Source: Bacilli bacterium (GTDB lineage Bacteria > Bacillota_I > Bacilli_A > RFN20 > CAG-826). From it: DNA of 64,000 nucleotides. Within the stretch, counting starts at the first letter, position 1; the number at the start of each line of letters is the position of its first letter. The DNA lies in the NCBI GenBank assembly GCA_900767825.1, contig CAAGAN010000038.1, forward strand, positions 62,001 to 126,000, given 5' to 3'. The translations under genes and the position numbers were made by a program. Of this stretch, positions 26,485 to 34,048 are shown piece by piece. The notes under the pieces were generated by a model, which saw only the letters and a list, made by a program, of their open reading frames with translations, was not told the origin of the DNA and did no database searches.

Positions 26485-27498
26485 TTAAAATTCCTTATAG
26501 TGATCTATTTTCCAATTTGGGTCTACCCCTAGATCAAGTGGGGCGAATATATTCATTTTATATAGATGAGATGCTACTTTAGCAATCATGGCAGCATTAT
26601 CGGTCGTACACCATAATGGAGGAATGATGAGTTCGACATCGCTTCCATCGAATTTTTCTTTCATCTGTTCCCTTAGATATGAATTAGCGGATACCCCTCC
26701 TGCTAAAACTATTTGTTTGACGTTGAATTCTTTAGCAGCCATAACAGCCTTATTGACTATCTGGGCAACTGCTACATCTTGGAAAGATTTAGCCATGTCA
26801 TCAATATTGATTTCTTCCCCTTTCATCTTAAGGGTGTTGACTAGATTAATGACTGCAGTCTTTAGCCCAGAATAAGAGAAATCATAAGGATTATCGCTAA
26901 CATGAGGAGAAGGTAAATCATATGTATGCTTACCTAATTTAGCATGTTTATCAATCGGGACTCCTCCTGGATAAGGAAGGCCTAATACCCTAGCAACCTT
27001 ATCATAACATTCCCCGATTGCATCATCATTAGTCTCGCCGATTATCTTGAAGTCCATATCTTCTTTCATATAGACTAGCTCGGTATTCCCCCCACTTACA
27101 ACAACACAAAGAAGAGGGAATTTTAGCTTACCAACATATTCATTCGCATATATATGTCCTGCTAAATGATGTACTGGTATGAGTGGTTTCTTATAAAGCA
27201 ATGCTAAAGTTTTAGCAGCTTGAAGCCCAACATGGAGGCAGCCAATTAAACCAGGCCCCCTAGTAACTGCTATAGCATCCATATCCTCAAACTTCATCTT
27301 TGATTCATCTAAAGCCTGTTGGAGACAGAAACAAATATTCTCGCAGTGAAGCCTAGAGGCAATCTCAGGCATGACTCCACCGAATTTTTCATGTACGGCA
27401 ATCTGGGTGGCAACTGCATTAGCCTTAAGGCAATCCCCATCTAGAATTGCAACAGCTGTTTCATCGCAGCTAGATTCTATTGCAAGTATCTTAGCCAT
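26485..27498 (-). CDS. tsaD: tRNA N6-adenosine threonylcarbamoyltransferase TsaD
   Basis: This 337-residue Kae1/TsaD protein has AIESSCDETAVAILDG at residues 5-20, GPGLIGCLHVGLQAAK near 80, and the iron-binding histidines of VHHLAGHIYANE near 107. VVSGGNTELVY and the late CTTDNAAMIAKVA complete the ASKHA fold. With TsaB and TsaE it transfers threonylcarbamoyl to A37 of ANN-decoding tRNAs. It overlaps the tsaB-rimI stop by 8 bases. Confidence 0.97.
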   Translation of the reverse strand: MAKILAIESSCDETAVAILDGDCLKANAVATQIAVHEKFGGVMPEIASRLHCENICFCLQQALDESKMKFEDMDAIAVTRGPGLIGCLHVGLQAAKTLALLYKKPLIPVHHLAGHIYANEYVGKLKFPLLCVVVSGGNTELVYMKEDMDFKIIGETNDDAIGECYDKVARVLGLPYPGGVPIDKHAKLGKHTYDLPSPHVSDNPYDFSYSGLKTAVINLVNTLKMKGEEINIDDMAKSFQDVAVAQIVNKAVMAAKEFNVKQIVLAGGVSANSYLREQMKEKFDGSDVELIIPPLWCTTDNAAMIAKVASHLYKMNIFAPLDLGVDPNWKIDHYKEF

Positions 27499-28543
27499 TG
27501 ATAATACTCCTTACAAAATATAGCGCATCTTCCCCATCGTCATAATATGACTTCTTGGTAGTAATCTCTTCAAATTTATGTTTTTTGTAGAACTTTTGCG
27601 CGACTTCATTGGATTTTCTTACTTCTAATGTAATGAATTCGACTGGGTCTTCTTTGGATTCGCAGTCTTTAATCATCTGCCCTAGAAGCATATTGGCAAC
27701 GCCTTTGTTCCTATATTCTTTTTTAGTCGCGATTTGGCAAATAGAAGAAGAATTGAAGGTAACATAGAAATCAATGAACCCCACCACTTTATTATCAACA
27801 AGAGCAACATAGAGGTAGCTAACTGGGTTTTCATTCATCTCATATAGCATTTGCTTTAAATCATATGGGTGTTTGAAACATTCGTTTTCGATTGCCATTA
27901 CTTCATCTAAATCGCTTGGAAGCATCTTCCTGACAACAATCTTAAATAATGGGGAAGCATAGTCATCTTTTAGATATAGAGGTCTTACTTCCATTGGGTT
28001 TTTAACATGATGGGCCTCATCTTTTAGCAAAATTAGATTAGAAGCAACGTCTGCTTTATACCCTTCTTTTCCTAAATAAGTCGCATCCCCACACAAAACC
28101 AAGGAAGGATCTTTTTCTAGCATTGATAAGACTTCAACATTTTCTTTAATGCAATCTTTTAATATTTCTTTGTCTTTATCATAGATTGCAACGTAGCTTC
28201 TTTTGCCTCTCGCATTAGAAACAATCAATGACTTAGCCTCTCTATTTCTAAGTATTTCTAAGCTGGACCCAACATAAAGAGGGATGTTTAAAGAGAATGC
28301 GATTATCTTAGCAACCGTAAGGGCAATTCTAATCCCTGTATAAGAACCAGGTCCTTTAGAAACACATACGGAAGCGATATCTTTCCTAGTTAAGTTATGC
28401 TTATTCATTAATTTATCTATTTCATAAACAAGCAATTCGCTTTGCCTTTGATAACAAGAATAGCTAACTACATCCTTAATAGAATCACCAAATATTCCAA
28501 CAAGAAGGTCCTTGTCAGAAGAATCCAATACCAAATCAATCAT
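27491..28543 (-). CDS. tsaB-rimI: TsaB-RimI fusion protein
   Basis: Residues 1-205 are TsaB: LVLDSSDKDLLVGIFGD at the start and the family signature SVCVSKGPGSYTGIRIALTVAK near 62-83. Residues about 210-350 are a GNAT acetyltransferase of the RimI type, with IENECFKHPYDLKQM, QIATKKEYRNKGVANMLL (acetyl-CoA loop RxxGxA) and FYKKHKFEEI. TsaB is the scaffold of the t6A machinery and RimI acetylates the N-terminus of ribosomal protein S18. These are usually neighbouring genes; here they form one 350-residue chain. It overlaps tsaE and tsaD by 8 bases each. Confidence 0.93.
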   Translation of the reverse strand: MIDLVLDSSDKDLLVGIFGDSIKDVVSYSCYQRQSELLVYEIDKLMNKHNLTRKDIASVCVSKGPGSYTGIRIALTVAKIIAFSLNIPLYVGSSLEILRNREAKSLIVSNARGKRSYVAIYDKDKEILKDCIKENVEVLSMLEKDPSLVLCGDATYLGKEGYKADVASNLILLKDEAHHVKNPMEVRPLYLKDDYASPLFKIVVRKMLPSDLDEVMAIENECFKHPYDLKQMLYEMNENPVSYLYVALVDNKVVGFIDFYVTFNSSSICQIATKKEYRNKGVANMLLGQMIKDCESKEDPVEFITLEVRKSNEVAQKFYKKHKFEEITTKKSYYDDGEDALYFVRSIING

Positions 28544-28994
28544 TGTCTAGACTCCCAATAAGAGGATAAAAACGAGAAGAAGTAGAAGAAAATGTTATCT
28601 TTCTTTTGTTTTCTCCCAAATTATTAATAGTTATTTCAAGGAATTCATCAGGAATTAAAGAAGCGATATAATCAGGCCACTCGATAAAACAAGCTCCATC
28701 GCCTTCGATATATTCATCCAAACCAATTTCGATGTTTTGTCCTTCAAGCCTATATGCATCGATATGATATAGAGGGATAATCCCGTCAAAATAGCATTTC
28801 ATGATGTTAAATGTAGGAGAAATAACATCATCTTTGATGTTTAGCGCTTTCGCTACTCCAGAAACAAAAGTAGTCTTCCCGGCACCTAAATCACCTTTTA
28901 AAAGAATAACGTCCCCCCTAGTTAAACTAGAGGCAATCTTGGAGGCAATTTGCTTTGTTTCTTCCTTTGAATTCGATATTAAAACTTTTTCCAT
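28536..28994 (-). CDS. tsaE: tRNA threonylcarbamoyladenosine ATPase TsaE
   Basis: This 152-residue P-loop protein has LLKGDLGAGKTTFVSGVA (Walker A, about residues 32-49), SPTFNIMKCY and the conserved YHIDAYRL, followed by FIEWPDY. TsaE drives turnover of the TsaB-TsaD complex by ATP hydrolysis. It is the first gene of tsaE-tsaB/rimI-tsaD, and its stop overlaps the next ATG by 8 bases. Confidence 0.95.
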   Translation of the reverse strand: MEKVLISNSKEETKQIASKIASSLTRGDVILLKGDLGAGKTTFVSGVAKALNIKDDVISPTFNIMKCYFDGIIPLYHIDAYRLEGQNIEIGLDEYIEGDGACFIEWPDYIASLIPDEFLEITINNLGENKRKITFSSTSSRFYPLIGSLDND

Positions 28995-29076
28995 AAATAA
29001 ACCCTTGGAAATTATACTCTTTTTTACTTAGTAAAAGATATTAAGGTTTGTCCTTTTGCTAGAGATTGAGGAAAAC

Positions 29077-30501
29077 TCATAATTTTGGATAGACTAATGG
29101 TTCAAATGTATATCCTTTTTTAAGTTCACCCATTAACTCATCTAATAAAAACGGCAAATAGAATTGAGGGATACTTGTATAAAAATCACCTTCTCCAAAA
29201 TTATTCCTGATGACTTTATAGCATTTGCTAGCCTTGTAAGAAGTTTTGCCTTCCATAACGTTACGGGAAGCGCTCATTTTCCCATTCGTTGATTTTTCTT
29301 CGATTAGGTTTATCCCGTCTTTAGTTTCAATGATGAAATCTATTTCTAGGTGTTCCATCCCAGATGCAAAATAGTATAGAGGAAATCCTGCTTTATTTAG
29401 CATTATAGCCGCCAAATTCTCATATATCGCACCTTTCCTGCTATCTAATTTATCAGTAAGGAAAGAAGTTGAAGTTGTTAAAGGATACATAGCCATAAGT
29501 AAGCCAATATCCGCAATAAAAGCCTTGAAATAGCTAGAGTCAGCATTAGCTTCTAAAGGTTCTTCTATCGCATGCAAATTAAAACATCTTAAAACTAGTC
29601 CTGCCTTTTCTAACCATTGGAAAGGTTCTTCGAATTCCTTAGACCTCCCACCGCTTTTGATTTCTGAATACTTAAATTTTGAAACATCCGCCTCCCTGGC
29701 TAATTGAGAAGGAATCGAATCAAATACTCTATTTAATTTAGCTTGCAAGGAATAATCTACTTCCTCTTCATCGTCTTTATTTATAAACCTGCCAAAATCG
29801 CTTCTATAATCCTTTATCAAACCCTCTAGATATTCCCTAGATTTAATGAAGTTATTGGTTTTTAGAAATTCTTTGACCGAACCAGGCATTCCCCCAATGA
29901 CAACATAACGTTCAATCATTCCTTTATAGAAATTTGCCAGAGCTGAAGGCAATTCTTTTTTCTGCTTTATATATTCTTTTAACGTAGAAATTGCTTTTTT
30001 ATCAACCCCATTTGCCCATAAGAATTCTTCAAAGTCTAAAGAAGACATATGAATTATCTTTTCATAGCCAGTGGGTACTTCTATCTTTTCTTTCCTTCTA
30101 TAATTCAATACACCTAAAAGGCTACCTGTCCCTATAACGGCATATCTTTTATCAAGGGCAAAGCTTTTTAATGATGTCCTAGCAAGTGGACAATCCCCTA
30201 TTTCTTCAAATATTAAAATCGTTTTGTTTGGAATGAATTTATCGTTAGGAAAATATGGAAATGACTTCTCAATTAGAGAATCTACATCAAGATTTCCATT
30301 AAAAATGCTTCTTAGTTCTTTACGATGTCTAAAATCATAAGTAATTACATTTTCATAATTCTCATGAGCAAATTTATCAACTATATAACTTTTGCCAACT
30401 TGCCTTAGTCCATCAACGATTAAAGGCACTTTGTGTGGATTAGAGTTCCATTCAAGCAAATCATCATATATTTTTCTTTTCAATACAATATCTTCATCCA
30501 T
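29077..30501 (-). CDS. AAA+ ATPase with DUF4143 domain
   Basis: This 474-residue protein has Walker A DGLRQVGKSYIV (Gly36-Lys37-Ser38), a Walker B region KTILIFEEIGDCP and sensor-like YAVIGTGSLLG. The C-terminal half is DUF4143-like and ends in a PD-(D/E)xK-like core (EHLEIDFIIETKDGINLIEEK). Such COG1373-type ATPases are very abundant in gut anaerobes, often as paralogues. Their role is not settled; defence or selfish-element functions have been suggested. Three direct repeats lie upstream (30532-30609). The ATG lacks a clear ribosome site. The Walker and nuclease-like residues look intact, unlike the relative at 59443. Confidence 0.85.
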   Translation of the reverse strand: MDEDIVLKRKIYDDLLEWNSNPHKVPLIVDGLRQVGKSYIVDKFAHENYENVITYDFRHRKELRSIFNGNLDVDSLIEKSFPYFPNDKFIPNKTILIFEEIGDCPLARTSLKSFALDKRYAVIGTGSLLGVLNYRRKEKIEVPTGYEKIIHMSSLDFEEFLWANGVDKKAISTLKEYIKQKKELPSALANFYKGMIERYVVIGGMPGSVKEFLKTNNFIKSREYLEGLIKDYRSDFGRFINKDDEEEVDYSLQAKLNRVFDSIPSQLAREADVSKFKYSEIKSGGRSKEFEEPFQWLEKAGLVLRCFNLHAIEEPLEANADSSYFKAFIADIGLLMAMYPLTTSTSFLTDKLDSRKGAIYENLAAIMLNKAGFPLYYFASGMEHLEIDFIIETKDGINLIEEKSTNGKMSASRNVMEGKTSYKASKCYKVIRNNFGEGDFYTSIPQFYLPFLLDELMGELKKGYTFEPLVYPKL

Positions 30502-30531
30502 AATTTTGCCTCAATATTATGATAATAGATT

Positions 30532-30609
30532 TTCGTAAAATGTAAATAAACACATTATACGTATTCGTAAAATGTAATTTTTTACACAAAACGAATTCGT
30601 AAAATGTAA
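30532..30609. repeat. Three 14-bp direct repeats with 32-base period
   Basis: TTCGTAAAATGTAA occurs identically at 30532-30545, 30564-30577 and 30596-30609, with start-to-start distances of exactly 32 bases. The last two copies also share flanking ACG-A and T bases. The block lies 31 to 108 bases upstream of the ATPase start, where promoter and operator sites belong. The spacers are unrelated AT-rich sequence. Confidence 0.9.
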
Positions 30610-30680
30610 TGAAACAATTAGAAAAATGCTAAAAAGTTCCTATTTATCGAAACTTTTTATAAAAAAGACAAGAATTTGAT

Positions 30681-31265
30681 TTATTTTGGGTTTTTAAAGA
30701 AGTTTTCGGCCTTCCTAAAAGGCTGATTCTCTTCGAGGAATTTAGAATATAGTCTTTCTATTTCTTCATTTTGGAATGGGAATTTCCTATCCTTGATTAA
30801 CCCACGTACCTCAGAAATGGATTTTTCTATAGCCTTTGATAATTCTTTTGGATATCCATATGTCTGAATATGTCTAGCGTATTCTTTTTCATCCAAAGTC
30901 TTTTCTAGTCCATCTGGATAAAGCTTAACATCTAGATCATAATCAATATATTTTAGATATCCTTTATCCCAAATCGTAGGAGAAGCGACATTAACGTAAT
31001 AACAAATGCCTCTATTTTCTTTAAACATTGCCAAGACATTCATCCACTTATGCTTAAAAAGAATAAATACGGCTTTTTCTTTTGTTATCCATCTTCTTCC
31101 ATCTGATTCAGTAACACAGCTAGCCTTGGAGGCTAACACCCAATAATCATCAGTCTCGCATACTAAATAAGATGGAGACCACTGACGATGAAGAAGCCCA
31201 TCATGTTTATAGGCTTGCACTTTTACCCAACGGGCATATTTATCATTTGAATTATTAATAGACAT
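30681..31265 (-). CDS. DUF402 protein, nucleoside tri-/diphosphate phosphatase-like
   Basis: This 194-residue protein matches DUF402: WVKVQAYKHDGLLHRQWSPSYLV at the N-terminus, the central KWMNVLAMFKENRGICYYVNVASP and KYIDYDLDVKLYPDG, with acidic metal-binding positions. Characterised Firmicute members (Ntdp) hydrolyse nucleoside tri- and diphosphates. The length and N-terminus are normal. It is monocistronic as far as can be seen, behind a structured leader candidate at 31368-31427. Confidence 0.87.
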   Translation of the reverse strand: MSINNSNDKYARWVKVQAYKHDGLLHRQWSPSYLVCETDDYWVLASKASCVTESDGRRWITKEKAVFILFKHKWMNVLAMFKENRGICYYVNVASPTIWDKGYLKYIDYDLDVKLYPDGLEKTLDEKEYARHIQTYGYPKELSKAIEKSISEVRGLIKDRKFPFQNEEIERLYSKFLEENQPFRKAENFFKNPK

Positions 31266-31367
31266 AAGTAGCTAGGTTTAAAACCTTCCTAGTTAGGATT
31301 ATAAAGCCAAAACGGCAAATAAGGAAATTAGAAGTATGTATTTTTTGAAAAAATAATATATCTACTG

Positions 31368-31427
31368 GATATGTTTGGGGGTGGGCCTATAGGAATCTTA
31401 AGACGACACCCCTAGAAATAGGATATC
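31368..31427 (-). promoter_or_regulatory. Structured leader candidate upstream of the DUF402 gene
   Basis: In the 303-base gap 31266-31568, GATAT/ATATC (31368-31372 with 31423-31427) encloses GGGGTG/CACCCC (31378-31383 with 31407-31412), which encloses a self-complementary CCTATAGG. On the reverse strand a second small hairpin and a T-rich run follow toward the DUF402 gene. No known riboswitch class is recognised. Nothing else is seen in this gap apart from the terminator at 31537-31549. Confidence 0.4.
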
Positions 31428-31536
31428 ATTTAGTTGCACAGCTTTGTAATTATGTGTGCATTTTGCAAATGGTTTAACAAAATCAAGCGAACAATATGCT
31501 TCAGTGTGAGTGGTCTCCTTTTTTCAAAAAAGATTT

Positions 31537-31549
31537 CGAAACGGTTTCG
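31537..31549 (-). terminator. Terminator after the 455-residue gene
   Basis: CGAAAC and GTTTCG form a short palindrome at 31537-31549. On the reverse strand it is followed by AAATCTTTTTT, about 20-40 bases after the stop at 31569. The stem is short, so it may be weak. Confidence 0.5.
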
Positions 31550-31568
31550 CCTCTTTATTTGTTATCAT

Positions 31569-32936
31569 TCACTCACCGTGAATAACAATTCTATCCTTTG
31601 CAAATTCTTCAAATGTACAATCTATTTCTTCGTAAATTTTGTTCAATTCTTCATTAATCTTACCAGACACATAAGCATCTCTTAATTCGGGTTTTTCTAT
31701 AAGAACCCATTTTAGCTGAGAATATAAGTATTTGGCAAAAGCTATCCACTGAGGATAATTTATTGCCATTGGATTCTTTGTAAAATATATTTTTCCAGCA
31801 TTTATTGCCGTTGCAACTGAGTGCCCAACAAAAAGCATCGTTGCTAGTTTTGGATGTTTTTCACGATTAAGAGAAAATGGAATTGATTCCTTTATACCAT
31901 TACCTTCCTTAATTCTCTTCAATCCATATCCCAACCTAATGATAACTTCAGTGATCATTACAGGAATAGATAACGAACAAAAATGAATAAAGTCATACCC
32001 TTCATAATACATTCCTTGTACAATCTCAGCAATTGTCTGCTCTTCTTCACCAATGCTACCGAATTGCAATAAATTAAATAGAGCCATCATTGGAGCCGGA
32101 AGCCCCATTGATGTAGTTATATCTGATTTGAAATGTATTATCTGTTTTGCAATTACAGCAAATATATAGGATTCTTTTCTATCGGCATAATTTTCCATCA
32201 CCTGTGAGACTATCTTTCCCGTTTTATCAATTGTTGTCATCCTTCCTGTAAGAATATCCACAATACCAAATAACAATCCTAACAACGGATCATGCCCTAG
32301 GGATAATAAACGATGGTAGTATGTAGATAATCCCTCCACATATTCTGTTGTGTTTCTATTATCTTGCGCGTCATAAGGCACTTTACTGACTTTGGAATTT
32401 GCAAGTTTTTCCATTTCATCTTCAGGAAACTTTTTATCAAACCAATCTCTAACGTAATTGGATAATGGACCGCCTTTCAACCCCACCGGTGTTTTTCGAG
32501 GAATTCCTACAAGAAGCAAATCTATTGCACCACTCAAAATACCTGCAGACGCACAAATTGCCACATCATATTTATCTAATTTGTACAACTGATTAAATTC
32601 GGCATTAAGCTGTAAAATCTCCTGTCGATTGCTTTTTAACTCTTCTTCAGTAAATAGTGATTCTAGTTTATTTCCTGTTCCAACATTTTGGGCTGCTTCA
32701 GCATATAATTCACCCCGTGTTTGAACCTTAATAACTTTTTTTGTTTCGCGCGCAGCCGAAACTGCTGGCATTTCTGTATATCCCAGAACCCTTAACAAAC
32801 TTTCGCTTTCATGAATTCTTCTATCAATCTCATCATTAGATGGAAGTTCCTTCCTGATTGCATTTAGCTCATTGGATTGATATTTAAGAACATCGTTTAT
32901 TTCTTGCTCTGTTTTTGAATATTTATACTTACTCAT
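31569..32936 (-). CDS. Unknown 455-residue protein of a membrane module
   Basis: No family recognised. Residues 1-120 are helical and charged. From about 123 come several hydrophobic stretches with glycines: YDVAICASAGILSGAIDLLL (about 123-145), GHDPLLGLLFGIVDILTG, APMMALFNLLQFGSIG, FIHFCSLSIPVMITEVIIRLG and LATMLFVGHSVATAINAG. They are interleaved with polar parts and a charged C-terminal helix. This suggests a peripheral or partly inserted membrane protein. It lies downstream of a glycine-zipper membrane protein and a decayed small gene. Codon use (CGN, C-ending) differs from neighbouring housekeeping genes. A GAAGG ribosome site lies before the ATG. Confidence 0.6.
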   Translation of the reverse strand: MSKYKYSKTEQEINDVLKYQSNELNAIRKELPSNDEIDRRIHESESLLRVLGYTEMPAVSAARETKKVIKVQTRGELYAEAAQNVGTGNKLESLFTEEELKSNRQEILQLNAEFNQLYKLDKYDVAICASAGILSGAIDLLLVGIPRKTPVGLKGGPLSNYVRDWFDKKFPEDEMEKLANSKVSKVPYDAQDNRNTTEYVEGLSTYYHRLLSLGHDPLLGLLFGIVDILTGRMTTIDKTGKIVSQVMENYADRKESYIFAVIAKQIIHFKSDITTSMGLPAPMMALFNLLQFGSIGEEEQTIAEIVQGMYYEGYDFIHFCSLSIPVMITEVIIRLGYGLKRIKEGNGIKESIPFSLNREKHPKLATMLFVGHSVATAINAGKIYFTKNPMAINYPQWIAFAKYLYSQLKWVLIEKPELRDAYVSGKINEELNKIYEEIDCTFEEFAKDRIVIHGE

Positions 32937-32960
32937 TCTTTCGCCTTCTTATTTTAAAAG

Positions 32961-33120
32961 TTATTTGATTTGAGCTTTTTTGCTTTCTTCATCCAATTTT
33001 AGCAACTCTTTTTTACAGAGCTTTTTGTTCTACCAAACGTCTCTTTAATTTTCCTATTCCATATATCGATGCAAGTACTATTAAAATAGCAACAGAAGTA
33101 TCTTAAATCATGCCGTCTAC
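32961..33120 (-). pseudogene. Decayed small membrane-protein gene
   Basis: Between the two intact genes, a reverse-strand frame reads DTSVAILIVLASIYGIGKL and then KRRLVEQKAL before a TAA. It continues in another frame as KKELLKLDEESKKAQIK, ending in TAA at 32961-32963. An in-frame TAA also separates the only ATG (GMI) from the membrane segment. One missing base near 33011 would rejoin the two parts. It looks like a former protein of about 55 residues with one transmembrane helix and a charged tail, broken by one stop and one frameshift. Confidence 0.55.
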
Positions 33121-33168
33121 TTTTTAGTATGGAAGTTATCAAATTTACCAGTACGTGGCCATCTCAAA

Positions 33169-33729
33169 CTATTCAACACCTAAATCTTTTCGTAAGTCCT
33201 GGATAGCTCTTTGAAGCAAAATATTCAAACTCTGCAAATAATCTAAACGTTCTTTATCTGCATAAACTTCATCCTTTAATGCCTTAATAATTGCATTGTG
33301 CTTCCTTAATGCTTCCTTATATAGGCGTTCTTTTTCTTGACGAAGCTGTTTGTTCTTAAGATGTGACGCAACAGCTACTCCAATACCACCTAGCACGGCT
33401 ACTGGAGCTGCAAGCACAAATACACCTGCTACCATTCCGCCGCCAACTATGCCACCTGCTGCCGCCAATCCCGAAGTGATACCTGCTGCAGACAAACCAA
33501 CTACCGAGCCCAATCCATATAAAGCTGCAAACGATCCCACTCCACCAATGCCGGCTCCAAGCGCACCCGCAAGCACTTCTGGAATTGCACTTTCACTGAT
33601 TGTTCTCTTTTTATCGTTAAGTGCGGCTGCCGCTTCGTTCACTACATTCACCACAGGTTGAAGAGCTTTGACACTCTGAAAGTTCATATTTTTCTTTTTT
33701 CTTACATATCCATCATTAAAATTGCTCAT
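33169..33729 (-). CDS. Glycine-zipper membrane protein (186 aa)
   Basis: No family recognised. After a basic N-terminus, residues about 52-121 are an unusually long Gly/Ala/Val-rich hydrophobic block with many GxxxG spacings (LGAGIGGVGSFAALYGLG, GGIVGGGMVAGVFVLAAP). It is long enough for two or three packed helices. Residues 125-180 form a charged, probably coiled-coil tail (NKQLRQEKERLYKEALRKHN). Such glycine-zipper hairpins occur in pore-forming and membrane-perturbing proteins; that role is only a hypothesis here. The coding sequence is clearly GC-richer than its surroundings. It is the first gene of the module, 105 bases after a predicted start site. Confidence 0.6.
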   Translation of the reverse strand: MSNFNDGYVRKKKNMNFQSVKALQPVVNVVNEAAAALNDKKRTISESAIPEVLAGALGAGIGGVGSFAALYGLGSVVGLSAAGITSGLAAAGGIVGGGMVAGVFVLAAPVAVLGGIGVAVASHLKNKQLRQEKERLYKEALRKHNAIIKALKDEVYADKERLDYLQSLNILLQRAIQDLRKDLGVE

Positions 33730-33840
33730 TTTTTATCGTTTCCTTTCAGATGCTCCTACTATAGGCGTCACAACTAAATCTATGAAAAAGACTGCGATTG
33801 CCCAGAATTTCTTCCATCAATTTGTCTTTCTCATGAAAAC

Positions 33841-33873
33841 ACAATATACATTGATAAAACACTTGTCAATGTA
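33841..33873 (-). promoter_or_regulatory. Promoter with overlapping operator for the membrane module
   Basis: On the reverse strand, TTGACA (33864-33869) is a perfect -35 box, 17 bases from TATTGT (33841-33846). TACATTGA (33847-33854) and TCAATGTA (33866-33873) form a perfect 8-base inverted repeat that covers the -35 box and spacer, an arrangement typical of a repressor site. The predicted transcript starts near 33834 and reaches the ATG at 33729 after about 105 bases. A 23-codon frame in this leader has no ribosome site. Confidence 0.65.
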
Positions 33874-33898
33874 TTGAACGCTAACCAAAATATGCAAA

Positions 33899-33922
33899 TA
33901 CTCGTCGCCACGGCAACGAGTA
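33899..33922. repeat. Near-perfect palindrome upstream of the membrane-module promoter
   Basis: TACTCGTCGCC (33899-33909) faces GGCAACGAGTA (33912-33922), with one mismatch and a 2-base centre. It is the most GC-rich part of the 319-base gap 33730-34048. It lies 26 bases upstream of the -35 box and has no T-run. The rest of the gap shows nothing recognisable. Confidence 0.55.
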
Positions 33923-34048
33923 CATTACTTCTATTATCTTTGAATGTTCGGTTCCGCCTTTGTATTAAAGCAAAACATGAAATTGCTTTCTTCGCTTATT
34001 TCGAGCGATTCCACACTTGATGCAGATGCAAGGCAAGACAAAACTATT

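Noticed and set aside
30532..30609. CRISPR array with 14-base repeats and 18-base spacers.
   Set aside because: The repeats are too short, the spacers are AT-rich filler, there are only three units and no cas genes; position in front of a gene favours an operator.
31434..31685. Plus-strand frame of 83 codons.
   Set aside because: It lies mostly opposite the terminator and end of the 455-residue gene, with cysteine/phenylalanine-rich translation typical of AT-rich antisense.
33746..33817. A 23-codon leader peptide upstream of the glycine-zipper gene.
   Set aside because: It begins with ATG but has no ribosome site and no regulatory codon run; it is likely chance.
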